5,920 nt of DNA from Bordetella parapertussis (GTDB taxonomy: Bacteria; Pseudomonadota; Gammaproteobacteria; Burkholderiales; Burkholderiaceae_B), in assembly GCA_945911685.1 (NCBI GenBank), contig CAMEAW010000172.1, forward strand, positions 1 through 5,920. The letters run 5' to 3'. A program made the position numbers and the translations under genes. Below the pieces are notes generated by a model, which worked only from the letters and a program-made list of their open reading frames with translations, searched no databases and was not told where the DNA came from. This document shows, piece after piece, positions 1-5,920 of the stretch (position 1 is its first letter; every line of letters begins with the position of its first letter).

Positions 1-1125
1 ATCATCATCGAAGGCGCGACTGGGCGCTTGGGCAACATGCAACACCTGCGCTCGTTGCTGAACATTCGTAAAGAAGGCGGGTTGCTGCTTAAAAATGGCG
101 ACAAACTGATCCCCGAGCCGGTGCTCTTAGGTCGCAATGCCGATAAGCTAAGGGCCTTAGCCGAACCACACGGCATCGCTTGGTCAACCGATCGCGCTGC
201 TTGTCTTGCCGACAAAAATAATGAAATCTATTTTGATGCAAGCGTGACCGCTGGCCGCTTTGAGCGTGCGCAAACGGCGATGCAAGCAGGCAAACATATC
301 TATCTAGAAAAACCGATCGCCGAGTCGCTAGATGAGGCTCTTGAATTGGCGCGTATGGCTGAGCGCTTGAAACTTAAGAACGGCACCGTTCAAGACAAAT
401 TGTTTTTGCCGAGCTTGCACAAGCTTCGCAAAGTCAATGAGGCTGGTTTCTTTGGTGAGATTATTCAAGCCAAAATCGATTTTGGTTGGTGGGTGTTTGA
501 TGGTGAAATCCACCCCGCGCAACGCTCAAGCTGGAACTATCGCAAACGCGATGGTGGTGGCTTAGTGTTGGATATGTTTCCACACTGGCGCTACATCGTC
601 GATACCTTGCTCGGCGAGGTGAAATCCGTGTCTTGCCGCACCAAAACTGCCATTGCCAAGCGTCGCGACGAACAAGGCAAGCCTTATGACGTAGACGTTG
701 AAGATGTCGTCTTAGCCACCCTTGAACTCGCCAATGGTGCTTTGGTTGAAATCAATGCCTCGTGGGCAGCACGTATCAAGCGTGATGATATTTTGACGCT
801 GCAAGTGGATGGTACGCAAGGTTCAGCCTCGTGCGGGCTGTATCGCTGCTTTATTCAACCCATGGCAGCGACTCCAAAGCCAATCTGGAGCATTGAAGTG
901 CCCACTAGCGAAGACTTTGATGCGCAATGGCTTGAGGTACCGGATGTCACACCCTACACAAATTCATATCGCGCAGGGTGGGAGTCATTTTTAAAACACG
1001 TGCTTGACGACACCCCGTTTGCCTCGCCCTTAAAGGCGGGCGCAAAAGGGATTCAGTTAGTCGACGCTTGTTATCGCAGCAATGCCGAGCGACGCTGGAT
1101 TGATCTGCCAGAACTCGCCCTCTAA
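1..1125 (+). CDS. Gfo/Idh/MocA-family NAD(P)-dependent oxidoreductase, 5' end missing
   Basis: The frame is open from the first base and ends at TAA 1123-1125, giving 374 residues; the true start lies left of the window. The visible part begins in the nucleotide-binding loop (IIIEGATGRLG, a GxxGxxG motif), so probably only a few N-terminal residues are missing. The family signature EKP is at bases 307-315, within YLEKPIAESLDEA; its lysine is the usual catalytic and cofactor-contacting residue. The C-terminal substrate domain has GGGLVLDMFPHW (bases 553-588), matching the family's GG-x-D-x3-H block that supplies the active-site histidine. These proteins are cytosolic and oxidise or reduce sugars, inositols or related hydroxy acids. 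I recall close relatives, with the same long Rossmann insert and the WNYRK-DGGG stretch, from Burkholderiales and Rhizobiales catabolic loci, but no defined substrate. TTG at 28 and ATG at 37 lie inside the Rossmann motif and are not credible starts. Confidence 0.9.
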   Translation: MIIEGATGRLGNMQHLRSLLNIRKEGGLLLKNGDKLIPEPVLLGRNADKLRALAEPHGIAWSTDRAACLADKNNEIYFDASVTAGRFERAQTAMQAGKHIYLEKPIAESLDEALELARMAERLKLKNGTVQDKLFLPSLHKLRKVNEAGFFGEIIQAKIDFGWWVFDGEIHPAQRSSWNYRKRDGGGLVLDMFPHWRYIVDTLLGEVKSVSCRTKTAIAKRRDEQGKPYDVDVEDVVLATLELANGALVEINASWAARIKRDDILTLQVDGTQGSASCGLYRCFIQPMAATPKPIWSIEVPTSEDFDAQWLEVPDVTPYTNSYRAGWESFLKHVLDDTPFASPLKAGAKGIQLVDACYRSNAERRWIDLPELAL

Positions 1126-1264
1126 CACGCTGTGCTTGCTCAACGATTTCACTGAACAAGCTCTCTGAGCAGATTTTCAAATATCTTTGAGCCTGCTCAC
1201 CGAGCAGATCATAGAATATCTTCGAACGCTCAGCGAGCAGGCTATAGAATGTCTTTGAGCATAC
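1126..1264. other. Convergent intergenic region with tandem hairpin repeats
   Basis: This 139-base gap separates the 3' ends of two genes that face each other. Most of it is filled by the 33-bp repeat units described separately. No hairpin in it is followed by a long T run on either strand, so I cannot call a standard intrinsic terminator. The nearest candidate is the GCTC-TCT-GAGC stem at 1160-1170 followed by AGATTTT, whose stem is only four base pairs. A six-base-pair alternative pairs TGCTCA at 1137-1142 with TGAGCA at 1166-1171 across a long loop. The repeats may still slow or end transcription from both sides, but that is inference. Confidence 0.6.
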
Positions 1265-1295
1265 TCACCACGCCGAATCTAGAATCTCTAGAAGC
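1160..1295. repeat. Four-copy degenerate 33-bp tandem repeat with GCTC-NNN-GAGC hairpin heads
   Basis: Four units align without internal gaps over 33 bases, starting at 1160, 1195, 1228 and 1263; start-to-start spacing is 35, 33 and 35. Each of the first three begins GCTC-NNN-GAGC (loops TCT, ACC, AGC), continues with AG and an AT-rich middle (TAGAAT in units 2 and 3), and ends TCTTTGAGC or TCTTCGAAC. By hand, units 1 and 2 match at 25 of 33 positions, units 2 and 3 at 26 of 33. Unit 4 (1263-1295) matches unit 3 at about 21 of 33, has lost the hairpin, keeps TAGAAT and a final AGC, and overlaps the last codons and stop of the alcohol dehydrogenase. A shorter stretch at 1137-1159 (TGCTCAACGA, then GAAC) may be a further decayed copy. 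There are no unique spacers, so this is not a CRISPR array. Confidence 0.75.
1193..1207. other. Perfect 6-bp inverted repeat, three-base loop
   Basis: CTGCTC (1193-1198) and GAGCAG (1202-1207) are exact reverse complements around the loop ACC. This is the best hairpin in the repeat array. It competes with an overlapping stem, TGAGC (1188-1192) pairing with GCTCA (1195-1199), so the transcript could fold in two mutually exclusive ways. There is no downstream U tract on either strand. Confidence 0.6.
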
Positions 1296-2428
1296 TGACT
1301 AGTTTGGGTCACTGGCCTTGGATTATTTTTAATACCAAAGTCATGCATCACCTTGTCGGCGATAACTGGAAAGTCTTCGCGCTTCACACCAACATCGCGT
1401 ATGCGGGTCGGTAAATTTAAGCTTCGTACCAATTGCTCAATCGCGTCACCCGCCTCCATCCCCTCGCAGCCCATAGCCTGCGCAATCATTTGCTGCTTTG
1501 GTGCATTGACGACTTTGTTGTAGCGCATCACTGCAGGCAGTAAAACGCAAGAGGTATATCCGTGCCCTACCCCAGAGTGCGCGCCAAAAACATGGCCAAT
1601 CGCGTGACTGGCACCGACGCGAGCACCGAACTCAAGGATGCGAATCGACATCGCCATGCCGCGCTGACAATCAAGTCGTGCATCCAGATCGGTCGGGTTA
1701 GCCAACACGCGAGGCAAACCCTTAGACAGCAACGCTAAGGCCGCAGTGCCAAAAGCATCGACACTAGGATCAACGTTTAACATCGCCATAAACTCAGCGG
1801 CATGGTCAACCGCCTTGATGCCGCTCGAGAGAAATAAATTCATTGGCGTATCAAGCGTGACTAACGGATCAACAATGACGGCTCTGGGCGCAGTCATCGG
1901 GTAACCGAAAATCTCTTTGACGCGTGCTGTGGTGTCTGAGCATCCAGCAAACCAGGTAAATTCGGCTGCTGACAGCGTGGTCGGCACGGCAATCATTCTC
2001 AACCATTCTGCCGCATCAGCTGGCCGCACACTGCCATCGGTTGCAGCAAAGACTGCCGCCTCATGTAGCTGGGCAGGTGTCGACAAGCCTTTTTTAAGTG
2101 CCACCAGTATGACTTTGGTCGCATCAATGACCGAGCCACCGCCAATCGCAAGCAATACATCAGCGTGTGCCGCGCGCGCTGCCTGCGCCCCCTCTAATAC
2201 ACACGATTGCGGCACGTGGGCAGTGATGCTGGTGAACTGCCCCACACAGCGCGAGCCGAGGGCTTGAACAATCGCTTGATAAGACGGTGTCATTGCAACA
2301 GAGCGACTCCCCAACACAAACACCCGTTGGCTACCTGTGCGATCAAGTTCTTTGATCAAGGCCGTAGTCGCGGGTTCTCCAAAACTAATCCGCTCTGTGG
2401 CGTTAAAGCAGTGAACTGAAGGTGTCAT
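1265..2428 (-). CDS. Iron-containing (group III) alcohol dehydrogenase, maleylacetate reductase-like
   Basis: This complete 387-residue protein has the usual length for the family. It should be a cytosolic NAD(P)-dependent dehydrogenase acting on an alcohol, aldehyde or keto-acid; the substrate cannot be read from the sequence. The N-terminal dinucleotide-binding domain carries GGGS at residues 96-99 (IGGGSVIDATK) and PTT at 149-151, followed by SAAEFT where classical members have GTGSE-T. The C-terminal helical domain carries H209, H275, H279 and H289 with the family spacing (HAIGH, then GVGHG), matching three metal-ligand positions plus the active-site histidine of FucO-type enzymes. The fourth ligand position, normally Asp four residues before H209, is K205 in GIKAVDHAAE. 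From memory, a related subgroup has arginine there and the same SAAEFT, so this may mark a metal-independent or altered branch. The ATG start is supported by a good ribosome binding site. The gene converges on the Gfo-type oxidoreductase and diverges from the macroglobulin gene. Confidence 0.93.
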   Translation of the reverse strand: MTPSVHCFNATERISFGEPATTALIKELDRTGSQRVFVLGSRSVAMTPSYQAIVQALGSRCVGQFTSITAHVPQSCVLEGAQAARAAHADVLLAIGGGSVIDATKVILVALKKGLSTPAQLHEAAVFAATDGSVRPADAAEWLRMIAVPTTLSAAEFTWFAGCSDTTARVKEIFGYPMTAPRAVIVDPLVTLDTPMNLFLSSGIKAVDHAAEFMAMLNVDPSVDAFGTAALALLSKGLPRVLANPTDLDARLDCQRGMAMSIRILEFGARVGASHAIGHVFGAHSGVGHGYTSCVLLPAVMRYNKVVNAPKQQMIAQAMGCEGMEAGDAIEQLVRSLNLPTRIRDVGVKREDFPVIADKVMHDFGIKNNPRPVTQTSQLLEILDSAW

Positions 2429-2436
2429 ATAGTCGG

Positions 2437-2441
2437 TCTCC
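2437..2441 (-). promoter_or_regulatory. Ribosome binding site of the alcohol dehydrogenase
   Basis: On the minus strand the sequence upstream of the ATG reads CGGAGACCGACTAT. GGAGA is a strong Shine-Dalgarno match, 8 bases from the start codon, which fixes the start at 2428. Confidence 0.75.
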
Positions 2442-2635
2442 GAGAGGCGTCTAATGAGCGCCCTGTTTTAGCAAGCCGATCGATGGGATCAGCGACAGAG
2501 TCATACTTTAGCGCCATTTTTGCTGATCTTGCTCAAAGGCCTACGCGACTCAACTCGCCCTACGCTGTTAACTTGAGCCGTCAATGAGGCAAGGGGCAGA
2601 TTTCGAGGCGGATTCCTATTGCACTCAGATAGGTT

Positions 2636-2641
2636 TATGCT
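2636..2641 (+). promoter_or_regulatory. Possible -10 element for the macroglobulin gene
   Basis: TATGCT lies about 59 bases before the favoured ATG at 2700. If used, the transcript would begin near 2648, after the alternative in-frame ATG at 2637, which would exclude that start. The -35 region is poor (TTCCTA at 2613-2618), so this is only a candidate. Confidence 0.2.
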
Positions 2642-2665
2642 AGAGCGACTGCACCTTGTGCAGCT

Positions 2666-2675
2666 AAAAAAAAAA
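2666..2675 (+). repeat. Homopolymer run of ten A
   Basis: Ten consecutive A lie 24 bases before the favoured start of the macroglobulin gene, probably in its untranslated leader. The tract could vary in length by replication slippage or raise translation as an A-rich leader. If the ATG at 2637 were the real start, it would instead sit in the coding region and length changes would shift the frame. Confidence 0.9.
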
Positions 2676-2699
2676 CGACACTCCAAAAGACGCCATACG

Positions 2700-5600
2700 A
2701 TGAACACGTTTAAATTTCTTTCTTTGGTCATATTCTTTTGCTGTGCAGGCGTGTCGCAAGCGGCAACCATTACGCGTTTTACGCCACAAGGCCTCAGCAC
2801 GGGTGTGCGACAAATCGTCGTTGACTTTGATCGTGCAGCCGTAGCCTTTGGCGAAGCGAAATTGCCGGCCCCTGTTGAAGTGCAGTGTTCGTTAGGTCGC
2901 GCAACTGAGGGCTCAGGTCGTTGGCTCACTGAGCGTAGTTGGGCGTATGACTTTGTGAATGAGGTTCCGGCAGGCGTTGTATGCCAAGCCGAGCTCAAGG
3001 CACAAGATCCGGGCTTTTTAGGCGGTTCAATTCAAGGTGAGGCCAAATACAGTTTTCAAACAGGCGGGCCGATCATTGAACGCGCACAGCCTGGGCGCTA
3101 TGGCCCGATTGCTGAGGATCAAATCTTTGTGCTGCACCTCTCAGGCCCCGCCACGCTAGCCAGCATTCGCACTCACGTTTGGTGTGCCGTTGAGGGTTTA
3201 GGTGAGCGCGTACCTGTTCGCTTAATCTCTGGGGCGGATCGCGACGCCATCATTGAAGCAAGCTATCTTCAAAATGAAGCCAAAAAAGACCCCTTAAGTG
3301 TGGTCACACTGACCTGTAATCGACGCTTATCGGCCTCGGCAAAAATTCAACTGGTTTACGGACGAGGGATTGTTAGCGCGATCACGTCGGCGACAGAGGT
3401 CAAAACGACGACCGAGCAACGCTTAGACTTCACCGTTCGCGAGCCCTTTCGCGCGAACTTTACTTGTGAGCGCGAAAGCGCACGCAGCGGCTGTATCCCG
3501 ATATTGCCTTTGACACTCAATTTCAATGCACCTGTTTTAGCCTCGTTACTCAAGAGCATTCGCTTAACGTCTGGCACGACGACATACCCAGCGATGCTGA
3601 CTGATGACTCAGGCGCGAGCATGGATGACGCGCAAGCGTCCGAATACGCCACGGCAGTGCAATTTTCTGGAGCACTTCCCGAAAACACCGAATTCATGAT
3701 CGAACTGCCTCAGGCGCTAAAAGACGATTCAAATCGCTCATTGAGTAATGCGACATCGTTTCCGTTCAAGGTCAGTACTGGCGCGATGCCAGCATTAGCT
3801 AAGTTTTCAGCGGCGCCGTTTGGTGTGATCGAACGCCTGGCAGACCAACAAGGCGTTGGCGTCTTGCCGCTTACCGTACGTAACGTTGAGGCGAATCTCA
3901 ATATTAAAGAGCTGCCAGTGAGCCAAAAGCGCGGCAAGGTCACCGATTTACGTCTGAACTCAGATGCCGATATCATCGCTTGGTATCGCAAGACATTAAT
4001 GTACAACTCAGGATGGATCGATCGCAAGCAGGCCCAACGGGACGCCAGGTCGCCTCTGCCGCCCGTTGTATCTAAGGATACGGAAGGTGTAGTTGAAACG
4101 CGCAGCGTCTCTTTGCTAGCGCAAAGCGATTCAACGACTCAGTTAGAGCTGCCAGCGCGTGCAGCAACCGATAAACGCCCCTTCGAAGTGATCGGAATCC
4201 CACTGACACCAGGCTTTCATGTTGTAGAAATCGCGTCGCAGCAACTTGGCCAACGCTTGCTCAATGAGCAGTACGGTGAGAAACGCACGATGTATGTACG
4301 AACTTCGGCCTTAGTCACAAATCTGGGCTTGCACTTTAAGCTTGGTCGAGAAAACTCAATCGCCTGGGTCACAACCTTAGATCAAGGCAAGCCCGTCGCC
4401 GGCGCAAGCGTACAAATCTCTGATTGCCATGGCCGCGCGCTGGCACAGGCTGTCACTGACGCAGCGGGCATCGCAAACTTCAAAGGGATTTCACCGCAAG
4501 CACCCTTGTGCCGTACTGACTACGAGTACATGCAAGCGTATTTTGTCAGCGCACGAGCACCGCAGCCTAGGACTTTGACGCGTCACGCACCAGAAGTCGA
4601 AGATATCGCCTTCACTTGGACCAATTGGGACAAAGGCATTGAGCCTTGGCGCTTTCAGGCACCAACGAGTCAAGCTGCAACACCAGATCAACGAGTACAC
4701 ACTATCTTTGATCGAACACTTGTACGCGCGGGTGACACGGTGTCGATGAAACATATCTTACGTGCAGAAACTAGTCGCGGCTTTGACCGTGTGGCGAGCC
4801 CACCCTCGTCTTACTCGATCACGCATGTGGGAAGCGGTCAACAATATAAAGGCGAGGTACTGTGGTCAACCAGTGCAACGGGTGGCCAATCGGCGCAAAG
4901 CACTTATCAATTACCGCGCAACGCAAAATTAGGACTTTATCGGGTTGCACTGATCGATAAAAACGAACTGCGAGATTCTGGTGAATTTAGAGTCGAAGAG
5001 TTTAGATTGCCCATATTCACCGGACACATCAAGCCTGACACCAGTGCCCCGCTCGTGCGTACACAAACATTGCCGGTCGATGTGCAGGTGGCCTATGTGT
5101 CGGGTGGTGCAGCCTCAAATCTTCCCGTGCAAGTCTCTGCGCTCGTGCGCGACAAAACGCTCGTATTTTCGGACTATGAGGATTTTGTTTTTAAGGCTCC
5201 CAAAGGATTGCAGTCTGGCACAGGAGGCAACGCAGCAACTTCAGAGGCACAACAAAGCCAACGCCTCATTGCCAACAAAATTCCTCTCACGCTTGATAAG
5301 CTAGGTAACGGTAAGTTGACGATCGGGTCGATCCCCACGACTCAAGAGGTTAAAGAATTACTACTCGAGGCAACTTACGCTGACCCAAGCGGTGAAGTGC
5401 AAACCCTACAAAAAGTTCAAACCCTGTGGCCGGCTCAAGTTGTGACTGGCATCAAGACCGAGAGCTGGGTCTCGGTGGGTCAGTCGCTCAAGTTTCAGGC
5501 CTTAGCGCTAGATTTAGCAGGTCAGGCTCAACCTAAAATTGCGCTTGAAGTCACTGCGATTTCTCGTAAAGTTGAATCATCGCGCAAGCGCATGGTGGGC

Positions 5601-5920
5601 GGCTTTTACAGCTATGACAACAAAACAATCACCAAAGAGCTAGGTACAGTATGTCGTGGCACAAGTGATTCACGAGGCTTGCTGACATGCGATGCCAAAC
5701 TTGAGCAGCCCGGTGAAGTCGAATTAATTGTGACTGCAAAAGATGCTACAGGTAATCAAATTCAAGCCGCGACCTCGGTGTATGTGACGCGTCAAGGTGA
5801 GATCTGGTTTGGCGCTGACGATCACGACAGAATGGATGTGCTGCCTGAGAAAAAAACGTATCAACCAGGCGAGATTGCTAAATTTCAGGTGCGTATGCCC
5901 TTTCGCCAAGCGACCGCCTT
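2700..5920 (+). CDS. Bacterial alpha-2-macroglobulin family protein (COG2373), N-terminal 1073 residues; 3' end outside window
   Basis: One uninterrupted frame runs from ATG 2700 off the right edge. Such proteins trap proteases in the periplasm: cleavage of the bait region collapses the protein round the attacker. Residues 1-21 form a signal peptide (hydrophobic stretch about 6-18, predicted cut VSQA|AT). The first macroglobulin domain holds WAYDF (81-85). A conserved segment has VREPF (246-250) and a likely disulfide C256-C265 ending in CIPILP. Then come PGFHVVEI (504-511) and an Ig-like domain with GRENSIAWVT (549-558), GKPVAGASV (563-571) and a possible C576-C604 pair. The MG2-type signature FDRTLVRAGDTV is at 670-681 and VEEFRLP at 765-771. 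YQPGE (1054-1058) followed by RMPF marks the start of the bait-region domain. The thioester motif and C-terminal domains would be downstream, so whether this is the thioester (YfhM-like) or thioester-less (YfaS-like) type cannot be told. No lipobox is seen, unlike E. coli YfhM. The ribosome binding site before 2700 is weak (AAAAGA). An in-frame ATG at 2637 would add 21 residues, many basic, but would place the signal peptide internally. Confidence 0.93.
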   Translation, partial: MNTFKFLSLVIFFCCAGVSQAATITRFTPQGLSTGVRQIVVDFDRAAVAFGEAKLPAPVEVQCSLGRATEGSGRWLTERSWAYDFVNEVPAGVVCQAELKAQDPGFLGGSIQGEAKYSFQTGGPIIERAQPGRYGPIAEDQIFVLHLSGPATLASIRTHVWCAVEGLGERVPVRLISGADRDAIIEASYLQNEAKKDPLSVVTLTCNRRLSASAKIQLVYGRGIVSAITSATEVKTTTEQRLDFTVREPFRANFTCERESARSGCIPILPLTLNFNAPVLASLLKSIRLTSGTTTYPAMLTDDSGASMDDAQASEYATAVQFSGALPENTEFMIELPQALKDDSNRSLSNATSFPFKVSTGAMPALAKFSAAPFGVIERLADQQGVGVLPLTVRNVEANLNIKELPVSQKRGKVTDLRLNSDADIIAWYRKTLMYNSGWIDRKQAQRDARSPLPPVVSKDTEGVVETRSVSLLAQSDSTTQLELPARAATDKRPFEVIGIPLTPGFHVVEIASQQLGQRLLNEQYGEKRTMYVRTSALVTNLGLHFKLGRENSIAWVTTLDQGKPVAGASVQISDCHGRALAQAVTDAAGIANFKGISPQAPLCRTDYEYMQAYFVSARAPQPRTLTRHAPEVEDIAFTWTNWDKGIEPWRFQAPTSQAATPDQRVHTIFDRTLVRAGDTVSMKHILRAETSRGFDRVASPPSSYSITHVGSGQQYKGEVLWSTSATGGQSAQSTYQLPRNAKLGLYRVALIDKNELRDSGEFRVEEFRLPIFTGHIKPDTSAPLVRTQTLPVDVQVAYVSGGAASNLPVQVSALVRDKTLVFSDYEDFVFKAPKGLQSGTGGNAATSEAQQSQRLIANKIPLTLDKLGNGKLTIGSIPTTQEVKELLLEATYADPSGEVQTLQKVQTLWPAQVVTGIKTESWVSVGQSLKFQALALDLAGQAQPKIALEVTAISRKVESSRKRMVGGFYSYDNKTITKELGTVCRGTSDSRGLLTCDAKLEQPGEVELIVTAKDATGNQIQAATSVYVTRQGEIWFGADDHDRMDVLPEKKTYQPGEIAKFQVRMPFRQATA

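Larger units (their letters stand above)
2429..2699. other. Divergent intergenic region (regulatory for both flanking genes)
   Basis: This 271-base region separates the alcohol dehydrogenase (-) from the macroglobulin gene (+), so both promoters should lie here. On the plus strand TATGCT at 2636-2641 is a plausible -10 element (four of six consensus bases), but no good -35 sits 16-18 bases before it. On the minus strand I found no convincing -35/-10 pair. A 19-codon open frame runs from ATG 2584 to TAG 2641-2643; it has only a weak GAG upstream and I do not call it a gene. A run of ten A occupies 2666-2675. Near the dehydrogenase end, TCTC-C-GAGA (2437-2445) is a short palindrome overlapping its ribosome binding site. 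I see no riboswitch or clear operator. Confidence 0.55.

Noticed and set aside
1160..1207. Intrinsic terminator for the Gfo-type gene
   Set aside because: The stems are four to six base pairs and only a four-T stretch (1174-1177) follows one of them; not enough for a call on either strand.
1160..1262. CRISPR-like array
   Set aside because: The units are contiguous, diverged from one another and have no unique spacers; no cas gene is near.
2341..2360. Direct repeat of GATCAAG with internal palindrome TTGATCAA
   Set aside because: It lies inside the dehydrogenase and encodes the ordinary helix IKELD; most likely codon coincidence rather than an operator.
1917..2419. Plus-strand open frames opposite the alcohol dehydrogenase
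   Set aside because: They are antisense to the conserved nucleotide-binding domain and lack ribosome binding sites or family resemblance.
2501..2998. A 165-codon open frame on the minus strand
   Set aside because: It lies opposite the signal-peptide and first-domain region of the macroglobulin and the intergenic DNA, has no ribosome binding site, and its translation resembles no family.
3356..4027. Two further open frames of about 105-113 codons on the minus strand
   Set aside because: They are antisense to a well-conserved macroglobulin segment and look like low-complexity shadow translations.
5724..5909. A 61-codon open frame on the minus strand at the right edge
   Set aside because: It is antisense to the bait-region start of the macroglobulin, with no start signal and no recognisable product.

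Overview
The window reads as chromosomal DNA from a Gram-negative proteobacterium. A betaproteobacterium of the Burkholderiales type is most likely, judged from remembered resemblance of all three proteins to families common there. That assignment is inference, because the window has no rRNA or other taxonomic marker. Coding density is high, GC content looks close to 50 percent by eye, and no transposase, integrase, tRNA, CRISPR array or phage gene is visible.

Layout: (1) Bases 1-1125 (+) hold the 3' part of a Gfo/Idh/MocA-family NAD(P)-dependent oxidoreductase. It is cut by the left edge just inside its dinucleotide-binding motif. (2) Bases 1126-1264 are a convergent intergenic gap. It carries three clear copies of a 33-bp unit with a small hairpin at its head, and a fourth, decayed copy runs into the end of the next gene. 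(3) Bases 1265-2428 (-) hold a complete iron-type (group III) alcohol dehydrogenase of the maleylacetate-reductase-like branch. The usual first metal-ligand aspartate position is lysine. (4) Bases 2429-2699 are a divergent intergenic region with the dehydrogenase ribosome binding site, a possible -10 element and a run of ten A. (5) From 2700 to the right edge (+) is the N-terminal 1073 residues of a very large bacterial alpha-2-macroglobulin (COG2373 type). It has a cleavable signal peptide and runs through the macroglobulin domains to the start of the bait-region domain. The thioester domain lies off the window.

Functionally there are two unrelated blocks. The two oxidoreductases face each other and may belong to one catabolic locus for a sugar-like or organic-acid substrate, but nothing here identifies the substrate. 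The macroglobulin is an exported, periplasmic protease trap transcribed away from them. The part least explained by ordinary annotation is the repeat array between the convergent genes. I see no evidence for a new multi-gene system.
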